Source: a virus. Taken from it: a stretch of DNA of 21,213 nucleotides. The position numbers and the translations under genes were made by a program. Location: IMG/VR virus record IMGVR_UViG_3300046535_000607, positions 1-21,213 of that record; one strand, written 5' to 3'. Shown piece by piece: positions 1 through 6,202 of this stretch. The notes below the pieces were generated by a model. That model was given only the letters and a program-made list of their open reading frames with translations. It ran no database searches and was not told the DNA's origin. How positions within the stretch are numbered: the stretch's first letter is position 1; each line of letters starts with the position of its first letter.

Positions 1-1
1 G

Positions 2-532
2 GAGTGTGGGCCGGTCTCTAGCGCCCGCCTGAAAGAGGACCGGGACCAGCTATGGGCCGAGGCGGTCGAGGCGTACGAAGGCGGCGAGGACTGGTACACC
101 GTGCCTAAGGAACTGGTCGTGGAAGAGCAGAGCGACCGCCAAATGTCGATCGAGAACTCGGAGCCCTGGTTCCTCAAGATTCGCATGGCCCTTACCGAGC
201 CGGACAACTACTCGAACGAAGTGTTCTACGCTGTGCCGCGCTATGAGAAGGGCCAGAAGACGGAGGACTTCAATATCCGCCTCGGCCCGATGCACGTCAT
301 CTTGGGAATCCTGCTGCAGATCGACGCGGCCCGCCAGTCACAAAACGACGTGGTGCGCCTGACGAAGATTCTGCGGGGGATCGGTTTTAAGAAAGTGCGC
401 CCGTCTGGGAAGTGGATGGGAAGTACCTACGCCTACGAACTGGACAAGGCAACTTCCCCGCACCTGTGGCCTGCAATCGACGCGGCCCGGAAATCCCAAC
501 CCTTCCCGAAGCCGGTCGACGAGACCGCGTAA
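2..532 (+). CDS. VapE-like primase/helicase-type replication protein, C-terminal part (5' end outside window)
   Basis: The reading frame is open from base 2 to the TAA at 530-532, giving 176 residues; the start lies left of the window, and the GTG at 101 is only an internal codon. The first residues include ARLKEDRDQLWAEAVEAY and then DWYTVPKEL, the pattern that ends the ATPase domain of virulence-associated E (VapE) family proteins, where the enzyme is often described as a primase-linked superfamily 3 helicase. The last ~60 residues (RLTKILRGIGFKK, then a basic patch) resemble the small winged-helix-like tail of these proteins. The Walker motifs would lie upstream and cannot be seen. By family it should act in phage DNA replication. 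It is the only plus-strand gene here, converges on the late operon, and its stop directly abuts the Rz-like stop. Family call fairly confident from the tail motif; exact activity is inferred. Confidence 0.75.
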   Translation, partial: ECGPVSSARLKEDRDQLWAEAVEAYEGGEDWYTVPKELVVEEQSDRQMSIENSEPWFLKIRMALTEPDNYSNEVFYAVPRYEKGQKTEDFNIRLGPMHVILGILLQIDAARQSQNDVVRLTKILRGIGFKKVRPSGKWMGSTYAYELDKATSPHLWPAIDAARKSQPFPKPVDETA

Positions 533-1039
533 CTACTTCTTTGCAGGAGGCGGGTCGACTGGCCACGCCTCCTGCAGGGTTTTCACATCGGCTGCGTGCC
601 GGTCAGCCTTTTCAGCCAACTGTCGATATCTTCCTGTGCACTCTTCGAGTACGGCACTAAGGGTTGTGACTGTGTGGCCAAGGGTCTCGGGGGTAGCTTG
701 GGGAACACTGGCTCGGATCGCGGCGAGGGTGTCGCGCAACCGGCCATCAGAGTTGCCAGCAGCAGCAGCGAGAGTGCGGATGGTTTGTTCACGTTCGTTC
801 GCATGGGCGTTCGCCTCCTGTAGCCGCTGAGACCATTGCTCCTCCCGCTCCGATTGGGCCTTCTCGGCCTCGGCTTTTGCGGTATCCCAGCGAGTTTGTA
901 CCTCCTGCGCCCCGAGATTCCGCTCGTGCATCAGGAACTTGTGGATTTCATAGGCCCCCACCAGAGCGCCGCCGCCGATAAGAGCAAGTTCCAGCACGAT
1001 GCGATAGGGGGCGAATCGGAGCAGGAGGGCTTCGAGCAT
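533..1039 (-). CDS. Rz-like inner-membrane spanin (i-spanin)
   Basis: 168 residues from the ATG at 1039, which overlaps the upstream holin-like stop (TGATG) and follows an AGAAGGA ribosome-binding site; a GTG one codon earlier is a possible alternative. One N-terminal transmembrane segment (about residues 14-30) is followed by a long Ala/Glu/Gln-rich helical region (about 40-110) of coiled-coil character and a short C-terminal tail. That is the architecture of Rz, which spans the periplasm and with Rz1 fuses inner and outer membranes in the last step of lysis of Gram-negative hosts. A lipoprotein gene in another frame inside it supports the call strongly. It is the last gene of the leftward operon, and no space remains for a terminator before the convergent gene. 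Confidence 0.85.
   Translation of the reverse strand: MLEALLLRFAPYRIVLELALIGGGALVGAYEIHKFLMHERNLGAQEVQTRWDTAKAEAEKAQSEREEQWSQRLQEANAHANEREQTIRTLAAAAGNSDGRLRDTLAAIRASVPQATPETLGHTVTTLSAVLEECTGRYRQLAEKADRHAADVKTLQEAWPVDPPPAKK
583..804 (-). CDS. Rz1-like outer-membrane spanin lipoprotein (o-spanin), nested in Rz
   Basis: 73 residues, lying wholly inside the Rz-like gene in a different frame. The start ATG at 804 has a strong AGGAGG site 9 nt upstream. The N-terminus has a positive/polar head, a Leu-rich stretch and a lipobox-like LMAGC with the acylated Cys at residue 23 (Met at -3 is a mild departure from the usual Leu). The mature part is proline-rich (PSPRSEPVFPKLPPRPL), typical of Rz1 proteins, which are lipid-anchored in the outer membrane and bind the Rz C-terminus across the periplasm. 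The fully embedded arrangement is the lambda-type Rz/Rz1 layout. Implies a Gram-negative host. Confidence 0.87.
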   Translation of the reverse strand: MRTNVNKPSALSLLLLATLMAGCATPSPRSEPVFPKLPPRPLATQSQPLVPYSKSAQEDIDSWLKRLTGTQPM

Positions 1040-1257
1040 CACGAATCCTTCTTGAGGCCCAGGGCCGCGCCCGTGCCACCCAGCAGCGCCCCCGCCCCGA
1101 CCCCGTACGCCTGCAGGTCGAATGGACGTTTATGGAGCACCACGTCGACCACTGCCAGGGCGATCCCGCCAACGGCGAGACCCAGCGCAATCAGGCGGGC
1201 CGGGCAGAACGTCTTGTTGTCCGGCTCGGTGAACATATCCTGGAAAATCTTCTTCAT
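1039..1257 (-). CDS. holin candidate, two transmembrane segments
   Basis: 72 residues; the ATG at 1257 overlaps the endolysin stop by 4 nt (ATGA), so translation is probably coupled. Two hydrophobic segments (about residues 21-41 and 48-67) are separated by a short charged/polar loop (HKRPFD), and the C-terminus is basic (LKKDS). Small size, two TM segments and position between the endolysin and the spanins fit a holin, the protein that times lysis by opening the inner membrane. No family-specific catalytic motif exists to prove this. The 70-residue membrane protein on the other side of the endolysin is a competing candidate; one may be the holin and the other an antiholin or unrelated. Confidence 0.65.
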   Translation of the reverse strand: MKKIFQDMFTEPDNKTFCPARLIALGLAVGGIALAVVDVVLHKRPFDLQAYGVGAGALLGGTGAALGLKKDS

Positions 1258-1691
1258 TCGACCCCCAGCGTATAATGGGTCGCGCCGCCGAAATGGGCCG
1301 TCAGAACTTGGCGGCGGGGATGGTCGGCGAAACCGATGTGGACCCAGGTGCCCTCGTAAATCAGCTGGTCGAACTCGACCTCGGGGCGCTCGGACAGGAA
1401 TTTGACGATTGCTTGCGGGGTGCCGAATTCGGGACAGGTGAAGTCCACGGCGCGACCCGTCAAGTGTGCGGAATTAGGGGCACCCCCCACCGCCGTGTTG
1501 AGCTTCAAGCTGCGGTAGCCCGAGTTCACATGGATCGGGTGGCCCAGCAGCGTGCGAACGATTTCCAGTTCTTGGGCCGTGGTACGCAGGTTGCGCATCA
1601 CGTCGACGGACGGGGATTGATCGATACACAGGCGAGTGGCGGTGTCGCTGCGCACAAGCTCTTCGACGGTGAAATGGGGGGTGAGGTTCAC
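1254..1691 (-). CDS. M15-family peptidase endolysin (D-Ala-D-Ala carboxypeptidase type)
   Basis: 145 residues when started at the GTG at 1691, which overlaps the preceding TGA stop (GTGA) and has AAGGA upstream; an ATG further upstream at 1754 would overlap the previous gene heavily and lacks a site. Motifs of metallopeptidase family M15A are clear: SGYRS (residues 57-61), SAHLTGRAVD (74-83) giving zinc ligands His76 and Asp83, and TWVHIGF (115-121) giving the third ligand His118, with acidic residues in FDQLIYE (107-113) as candidate catalytic base. Such phage enzymes cut peptide bonds in peptidoglycan stems. There is no signal peptide or SAR segment, so release through a holin is expected. 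Position among membrane proteins and spanins fits the lysis endolysin. Confidence 0.9.
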   Translation of the reverse strand: MNLTPHFTVEELVRSDTATRLCIDQSPSVDVMRNLRTTAQELEIVRTLLGHPIHVNSGYRSLKLNTAVGGAPNSAHLTGRAVDFTCPEFGTPQAIVKFLSERPEVEFDQLIYEGTWVHIGFADHPRRQVLTAHFGGATHYTLGVE

Positions 1692-1900
1692 TTGATGATT
1701 CCTTTCGCGGACAAGAACCCGTAGGTGCCGACGACGATAACGCCGATCACCCACAGCAGTTTGTTGATGATACCCTTGCCCACTTCCTGGTAGATGTGAG
1801 CGGTCATTTTGGCGACAGCCTTTTCAGCTGCCTTCTCGGCGATTTCGTCGATTTGGGCGTCCGTGAGGTGAATTGGCACGTTGTTCCCTAGGTTGGACAT
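1688..1900 (-). CDS. small single-TM membrane protein, lysis-cassette associated
   Basis: 70 residues starting 7 nt after the TAG of the upstream gene and ending in a 4-nt overlap with the endolysin GTG. Residues 10-35 are a charged amphipathic helix (LTDAQIDEIAEKAAEKAVAK), then one strong transmembrane segment (about 48-64) and a short basic end. Proteins of this form, amphipathic helix plus one C-terminal TM, are frequent beside phage endolysins. It could be a holin, antiholin or pinholin-like regulator; the sequence alone does not decide. The tight coupling to the endolysin argues for a lysis role. Confidence 0.65.
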   Translation of the reverse strand: MSNLGNNVPIHLTDAQIDEIAEKAAEKAVAKMTAHIYQEVGKGIINKLLWVIGVIVVGTYGFLSAKGIIK

Positions 1901-1907
1901 TGAAGGT

Positions 1908-2252
1908 CTACCTCTCTTCCGGAGGTAGTTGAGTTCGGAGCTTTTCCGACTGGTACGCCTGCTCGCAGTGACGGTACTGCCAGAAGAATACCACGTCGAC
2001 TATCTTCCTGGCAATCCCCCCTGTAGGACTATTCCTACACCGCCACGAGCGAGCGCTGATGCTCTCATCGGCCCACCCCCCGAGGAGGGCGTTGCCGAGT
2101 TGATCAAGCGCCAGCAGGACCTGCGTTAATTGGGCACTGAGGCAGGAGGCCCAAGAGGTCGGCCGTTGTTGCAGGGCAGACCATTTGTCCCGCCCGGACT
2201 TTGCCCAGAAGAGTATAGCAAGTGCTGTAAACAGAATCCATCCAAGTTGCAT
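1908..2252 (-). CDS. small phage protein with N-terminal TM and conserved LALDQ...GGWADES / FFWQ region
   Basis: 114 residues from the ATG at 2252, ending at the TAG 1908-1910. Residues ~4-17 (GWILFTALAILFWA) are hydrophobic and probably a membrane anchor. The C-terminal 70 residues (LLALDQLGNALLGGWADES, then VVFFWQYRHCEQAYQSEK) resemble a short conserved protein I have seen beside phage lysis or tail genes; its function is unknown to me. The start is uncertain: from 2252 the gene overlaps the upstream tail-accessory gene by 149 nt in another frame, while the recognisable part begins only around 2130, where no ATG, GTG or TTG is in frame (CTG codons exist near 2120). The coding call is sound for the distal half and moderate for the N-terminus. 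Confidence 0.62.
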   Translation of the reverse strand: MQLGWILFTALAILFWAKSGRDKWSALQQRPTSWASCLSAQLTQVLLALDQLGNALLGGWADESISARSWRCRNSPTGGIARKIVDVVFFWQYRHCEQAYQSEKLRTQLPPEER

Positions 2253-2535
2253 AGGTCACCCCCTCGTCGTGAAATGGTCCCGGATACCCGGCGCGGAGAG
2301 CCGCCGTGTGAATCGAGTCGTAGTTTCTGCGGGCCGCGCCCTCGGCAAGCATCCCGTCGACCGCCACCAGGAATTCCGCCTCGGTCGGCAACACGGGGGG
2401 CGGTGGCGTGAACTTCTCCCCGTCCCACAAGTGACCGACATTGGAATCGGCCGGATCGACGAAGCGATGACCGTCGAACGCGTTCACCTCGGCGAAGTTC
2501 ACCACCACGCCATCTTCAATTTGTGCTGCACGCAT
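2104..2535 (-). CDS. tail-fibre accessory/assembly-type protein
   Basis: 143 residues; the ATG at 2535 follows AAGGAG by 7 nt. Residues 1-50 (AAQIEDGVVVNFAEVN..., ending LWDGEKFTPPPP) match the common opening of phage tail-fibre assembly or fibre-associated proteins, a short beta module ending in W-x-G-x-x-F-x-P-P. Residues ~70-130 contain the ALRAGYPGPFHDEG and TYATWMDSVYSTCYTLL segments, a helical domain seen at the C-terminus of phage tail proteins. It lies immediately after the glycine-rich adhesin candidate, where chaperones or tip proteins of fibres are usually encoded. Function by position is inferred. Its 3' third is overlapped by the following gene. Confidence 0.6.
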   Translation of the reverse strand: MRAAQIEDGVVVNFAEVNAFDGHRFVDPADSNVGHLWDGEKFTPPPPVLPTEAEFLVAVDGMLAEGAARRNYDSIHTAALRAGYPGPFHDEGVTYATWMDSVYSTCYTLLGKVRAGQMVCPATTADLLGLLPQCPINAGPAGA

Positions 2536-2544
2536 GTCTGCTCC

Positions 2545-3375
2545 TTACCACCAGTAGATACGGACTTCACCACGGAAGCCATTGCCGCCTTTGCCGCCAG
2601 CCTGAGCAGCGTACGCAGCGCCACCACCACCGCCACCGCCCCCATTCGCCGTGGCATTACCACCAGGACTTCCGGGAACGGTATTGTCACCGCCCGTGCC
2701 GCCGCCGCCCCCCGTGCCCACCGCCATCCCGCCGAAGTAGCCCACGCCACCGTTAGCGTTCGCTGGGGTCGCGGGGACGTTCACGCCCGGTCCGACAGTG
2801 AATCCACCAGTGAATGGACCACCGCCGACGAATGGCGATTGTCCACCACCACCACCAGTCGGGGCAACATACCCGAGATTCTGCGCGCTGGTGCCCGCCG
2901 TCCCCGAATCGGTGCCCTTGCCTCCTTGGCCCCCGCCTGCGGAGTTGAACACAGCAAACGACCCCTGCTGTGCGTATCCACCGGTGACGGTCACTTGTCC
3001 AGGCTGACCGGCATTGCCGCCCGGCAGGGTGAAAAAGCCGCCAAACGACGTCGTGCCGCCTGCGGTGCCGTTCGAGCCATAAACGCTCACCCCCGCCGCC
3101 GAACCAGCGCCGCCCACCCCGCCTGCGCCCACAATGACAGGCACGGGCGCGGTCAAGAAGGCGGCAGGGAATAAGCAGCAAACGATACCGCCGCCTGCCC
3201 CGCCCGCCCCGCCCGAAGGCGACCCCCCGCTGCCGCCGCCTGCGCCACCGCCGCCGCCCGAAATGGCCTCTACAAAGTAGAAGTTAGCCCCAGGTTGCGG
3301 GGGAAACACTCCACTGGTGGTCATCACCAGCGATTTGGCCCCCGGAGGGACCGTGAAACCAGCCGGGAAAGTCAT
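2545..3375 (-). CDS. glycine-rich tail tip / receptor-binding protein candidate
   Basis: 276 residues, starting with an ATG that overlaps the upstream stop (TAATG). After ~38 residues the chain is dominated by glycine, with poly-Gly runs at about 39-45 and near the C-terminus separated by short hydrophobic or beta-like strands, and it closes with FRGEVRIYWW. This pattern is known from phage fibre tips whose glycine-rich segments form packed polyproline-II helices that carry variable receptor-binding loops (the S16 gp38-type adhesin is the structural precedent). Its place, two genes after the fibre and before a fibre accessory gene, fits a distal adhesin that sets host range. Low-complexity composition makes family assignment uncertain; an alternative is a general structural glycine-rich protein. 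Confidence 0.6.
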   Translation of the reverse strand: MTFPAGFTVPPGAKSLVMTTSGVFPPQPGANFYFVEAISGGGGGAGGGSGGSPSGGAGGAGGGIVCCLFPAAFLTAPVPVIVGAGGVGGAGSAAGVSVYGSNGTAGGTTSFGGFFTLPGGNAGQPGQVTVTGGYAQQGSFAVFNSAGGGQGGKGTDSGTAGTSAQNLGYVAPTGGGGGQSPFVGGGPFTGGFTVGPGVNVPATPANANGGVGYFGGMAVGTGGGGGTGGDNTVPGSPGGNATANGGGGGGGGAAYAAQAGGKGGNGFRGEVRIYWW

Positions 3376-3776
3376 TAGTAACTCCCGCCGTGAGCGAACA
3401 CGGTCACGTCCTGTTGAATGGTTTCCGACACGAACAGCTGATAAGTCGGGGGCAGTACCAGCGTGGTGAAGGTCTTCGCGACGCTCAGCGGGTCATTGGT
3501 GGTGCTGACCGTGTTCGCCGTCAGGTCGATGGACGTGAAATAATGACTGTTCACGCCATCGTAAATCCAGATGTCGACGGCCCCGGCAGCGGTGTTGGCC
3601 TTGCCAGTGACGGTAATCTGGTCGATGCGGGCACCGTTCACGGTCGTGGGCGTCAATTGCGCCAGACCAGCGGTGCCCACAATACGAGCATGGTTGGTGA
3701 TCGCGGCGGCGGCGATCAAGGAAGCGATGCCCATCAACGGGGCAACAGGGAAGATTGGATTGGTATTAGCAGCCAT
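3375..3776 (-). CDS. virion-associated beta-rich protein, tail/fibre region
   Basis: 133 residues; the ATG at 3776 overlaps the fibre stop (TAATG) and is preceded by a strong GGAGGT. The chain is Thr/Ala/Val-rich with predicted beta strands. Segments VNGARIDQITVTG (about 46-58), AAGAVDIWIYDG (62-73) and a final VFAHGGSY resemble a recurring short phage protein found near fibre genes of podoviruses and siphoviruses. I do not know an experimentally defined role. Position between fibre and adhesin suggests a linker, capping or decoration component of the tail. No enzymatic motif is visible. Confidence 0.6.
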   Translation of the reverse strand: MAANTNPIFPVAPLMGIASLIAAAAITNHARIVGTAGLAQLTPTTVNGARIDQITVTGKANTAAGAVDIWIYDGVNSHYFTSIDLTANTVSTTNDPLSVAKTFTTLVLPPTYQLFVSETIQQDVTVFAHGGSY

Positions 3777-4420
3777 TAGAGACCTCCGTAATTCGCGTTA
3801 AGAAACAAAGTGGACCCTGGATTGGACGTGGTGAGATCGCCCGCCCCCAAGATAGAAACACCGGCCAGGGTCTTGATGTTGACCCCCGACACCAGCGGAG
3901 ATTGAACGGCAATGTCGCCTGCACCCACAAGGGACACCCCGCCCACCGTCTTCAATGGGACCGCACCGCCGTCCGGGATAGCCACGCCGCCAACACTGCG
4001 GACGAATGACTGCCACGTGCCGTAATACCCCTCGAAGCTGTTGAGGTCGACGTTGTAGCGCATGTACCCCTGGATAGCAACCGCGTCGCGTTGTGCGGTC
4101 GTACCTGCAGGCGTGACCGCCGCTCCCGTGCTGGAAGTTCGAGCACCCAGATTGCTCTCGGCCACGCCTTGGACGGACCAGATCACATTGCCGAGCGAGT
4201 CCTGGAGCACTACGTCATAAGTGCCGCTCCAGAACACCACGGCTTCGCCTCGACCGTCCAGAATTACCGGGTTCGGATTCGGGGTCACGCCTTGGTTGTC
4301 CGCGTAGGTCGCCCTCGGGTTGGCCGTGCCCGCTGCATAAGTATAGAGCTTGCCGCCGACCAACGGCACGCCCGCGTTATCGAAGTATTGCTGTTTACCG
4401 GTTGGGAGTAGGCTCGGCAT
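3776..4420 (-). CDS. short tail fibre with P22-tailspike-like head-binding domain
   Basis: 214 residues; the ATG at 4420 follows the upstream TAA directly, with GGAG upstream. Residues ~3-85 (LPTGKQQYFDNAGVPLVGGKL, then VILDGRGEAVVF and TYDVVLQDSLGNVIW) match the head-binding domain that attaches P22-type tailspikes and other podovirus fibres to the tail. Residues ~107-140 (GTTAQRDAVAIQGYMRYNVD, FEGYYGTWQ) match the R-x(n)-G-x-[IM]-RYN module frequent in fibres. Two copies of a 14-residue repeat (157-170 and 183-196, KT-x-x-GVS-[LI]-x-GAGD) follow. No beta-helix or depolymerase domain is present, so the protein is an adaptor-length fibre and probably carries the adhesive parts encoded next to it. 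Confidence 0.8.
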   Translation of the reverse strand: MPSLLPTGKQQYFDNAGVPLVGGKLYTYAAGTANPRATYADNQGVTPNPNPVILDGRGEAVVFWSGTYDVVLQDSLGNVIWSVQGVAESNLGARTSSTGAAVTPAGTTAQRDAVAIQGYMRYNVDLNSFEGYYGTWQSFVRSVGGVAIPDGGAVPLKTVGGVSLVGAGDIAVQSPLVSGVNIKTLAGVSILGAGDLTTSNPGSTLFLNANYGGL

Positions 4421-6193
4421 TTAATTCTCCATGTTGTCACCGGCTGCGCCCCCGAGGGAACCGCCGACGAGTTGTGCAATTTTGCTGGGTGGCATCTTCA
4501 TGAGGTCCGACATCGAAATACCCTGGCGACGGAGTGCGTCCACAGTCTTCGGATTGGTCAGCACCTTTTGCAGGATGCGGCCCGTGGTCGCGCCGCTTGC
4601 CATCAGCGTGGCGAGGCCCGCGACACCATGTGCGCCGCCAGTCGCCGCGCCGCCTCCCAGGATGCTCAAGGCCATGTACCGGGGGACCGTACCCGAGTTC
4701 GGGACCTGATCGCGGACAAACTGCCGTCCGACTTGACCCAGATCGCCCAAGGTCCCGCGCCCGCCCATCGCCATTGCCTCTTTCCCGGCCTCGGTCGAGT
4801 TGAGGGCGTTTGACAAGGCAGTCGGTGGAACATCGCCGTTGCCCATGTCCTTGGCCACGATGTCGCGTACGGCCTTGAGATTGCGATATTGTCCACGGGC
4901 TTGCATCCAGGCGTCCTTATCGGCCCCGGAAACCGAGCGGTCCATGCCGTCGCGAAGGGCCGACTGCAGCCGCTTAGCGTACTGGCCCTTCTCGCCCCCC
5001 GCCTTGATCATGTTCCCGAGTTCGGTGTCGATGGACTGGTAAGTGCTGCCCGCGACTTTGGTGACCGCTGGCGCGCTCGTTGCGGGGGCGGTGACGATCG
5101 GTTGGCCGTTTGTGCCGAGGATGTTCGAAGTTTGGGCCGGTACGTTGCCCCCGGTCGTGCTACCTTGTTCATCGATTCGCCCCAGGATGTTTTCGATTGC
5201 CGCACGGGTGTCGTCGCTGGCGGTGTTGGCCGCGTCTTTGCTGATGCCGTCCAGGTGCTTCGCGAGGGCCGGGTCGACATTCAGGTCGTTGCGCTTGGTC
5301 AGGTCGTTGAAGGTGTCGCCGATGCGCTTCTTCGCGGACGCATATACTTCGGGCGTGATCTTGGGTACGTCCTCCCCGAAGGTCTTACCGACTGCGTTGG
5401 TGAAGGCCGTGCGCTGCTTCTCCGCCCATTGGGCCGCGCCCGTGAACGGGATATGCTCCAGGGTCGACGCCAGAGTCTTCACGAACTTGCTGTCGCCCAG
5501 CTGTGCCACGTTGACCGGCACGCCCAGGGCTTTCGCCTTGTCGTACAGGGCCAGGGCTTCCGGCGTGATCTTGCCAGCCAGGGATTTCAGGCCCGTCTTC
5601 GCTACGCTGCCCAGCGCCTGTGCCGCCTTCGGGATCACGACCCCGCCGACCGTGGTGGTTACGCCCGAGATAGCCGCGTTTTCCAGGCGTTCGCCCGGAG
5701 TGCCGTACTCGGCTCCCTTCGTGGCTGCTGCTGCCGCTCCCATCCGGAGGGCCGCACTACCTGCCGAGACCGCACCGCCACCGACTGGAACAGCGAGAGC
5801 AGGGAGGGTCTCGCCGACCCCCGTGGCCACCGGGTGTTCCTTCTGGAGCGCCTGATATGCGTGCTCCTCTTCATCAGCTTGCTGCTTGAGGTCGGCGGAG
5901 GCTTTGTCATTGCCGGTCACGGCGTACCAGCCCTGTTTCATGCCCTTACCGATGCGGTCGAAGGTATGGCCCGCCCCCACCAGGATGGCTTCGCCGGTCC
6001 CGGTGTCCTTGGCGACTTGGGCCTGAGCGGCATCCTTGGGGGACGGCTGCTGCAAGCGTGCGAGGATTTGCTGCGACGTGAAGCCCGCCTTGCGAGCCCC
6101 CGCCACATTGAAGCCCATCTTGGCACCCATTTCGTCGGCGATCTGGTCGTCGGTGAAACCGGCTTTGCGGGCTGAATCGATGTCAAAAGGCAT
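4421..6193 (-). CDS. ejection / internal virion protein, third of three (P22 gp16-like position)
   Basis: 590 residues; the ATG at 6193 has AAGGAG 6-7 nt upstream. The N-terminus carries a tandem repeat with a 25-residue period: ARKAGFTDDQI (8-18) and ARKAGFTSQQI (33-43), small helical modules seen at the front of podovirus ejection proteins. Residues ~123-192 are rich in Gly/Ala/Val and poor in charge, suited to inserting into or crossing a membrane; the rest is helical and Lys/Ala-rich, with another Gly-rich stretch near the C-terminus. In P22 three such proteins leave the capsid with the DNA and form a conduit across the cell envelope. The assignment rests on order, size and composition, not on a named domain. 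Confidence 0.68.
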   Translation of the reverse strand: MPFDIDSARKAGFTDDQIADEMGAKMGFNVAGARKAGFTSQQILARLQQPSPKDAAQAQVAKDTGTGEAILVGAGHTFDRIGKGMKQGWYAVTGNDKASADLKQQADEEEHAYQALQKEHPVATGVGETLPALAVPVGGGAVSAGSAALRMGAAAAATKGAEYGTPGERLENAAISGVTTTVGGVVIPKAAQALGSVAKTGLKSLAGKITPEALALYDKAKALGVPVNVAQLGDSKFVKTLASTLEHIPFTGAAQWAEKQRTAFTNAVGKTFGEDVPKITPEVYASAKKRIGDTFNDLTKRNDLNVDPALAKHLDGISKDAANTASDDTRAAIENILGRIDEQGSTTGGNVPAQTSNILGTNGQPIVTAPATSAPAVTKVAGSTYQSIDTELGNMIKAGGEKGQYAKRLQSALRDGMDRSVSGADKDAWMQARGQYRNLKAVRDIVAKDMGNGDVPPTALSNALNSTEAGKEAMAMGGRGTLGDLGQVGRQFVRDQVPNSGTVPRYMALSILGGGAATGGAHGVAGLATLMASGATTGRILQKVLTNPKTVDALRRQGISMSDLMKMPPSKIAQLVGGSLGGAAGDNMEN

Positions 6194-6202
6194 TGCGTCT
6201 CC

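Noticed and set aside
836-1405. Long plus-strand frames across the lysis, ejection and capsid genes
   Set aside because: These are antisense shadows of well-supported minus-strand genes, with no ribosome sites and no recognisable products.
1254-1754. Longer endolysin start at the ATG at 1754
   Set aside because: It would add 21 Arg-rich residues encoded inside the previous gene's TM region; the GTG at 1691 has a ribosome site and the usual stop/start overlap.
2545-3375. Diversity-generating retroelement target in the glycine-rich gene
   Set aside because: No reverse transcriptase or template repeat in the window, and the repetitiveness is explained by glycine codons.
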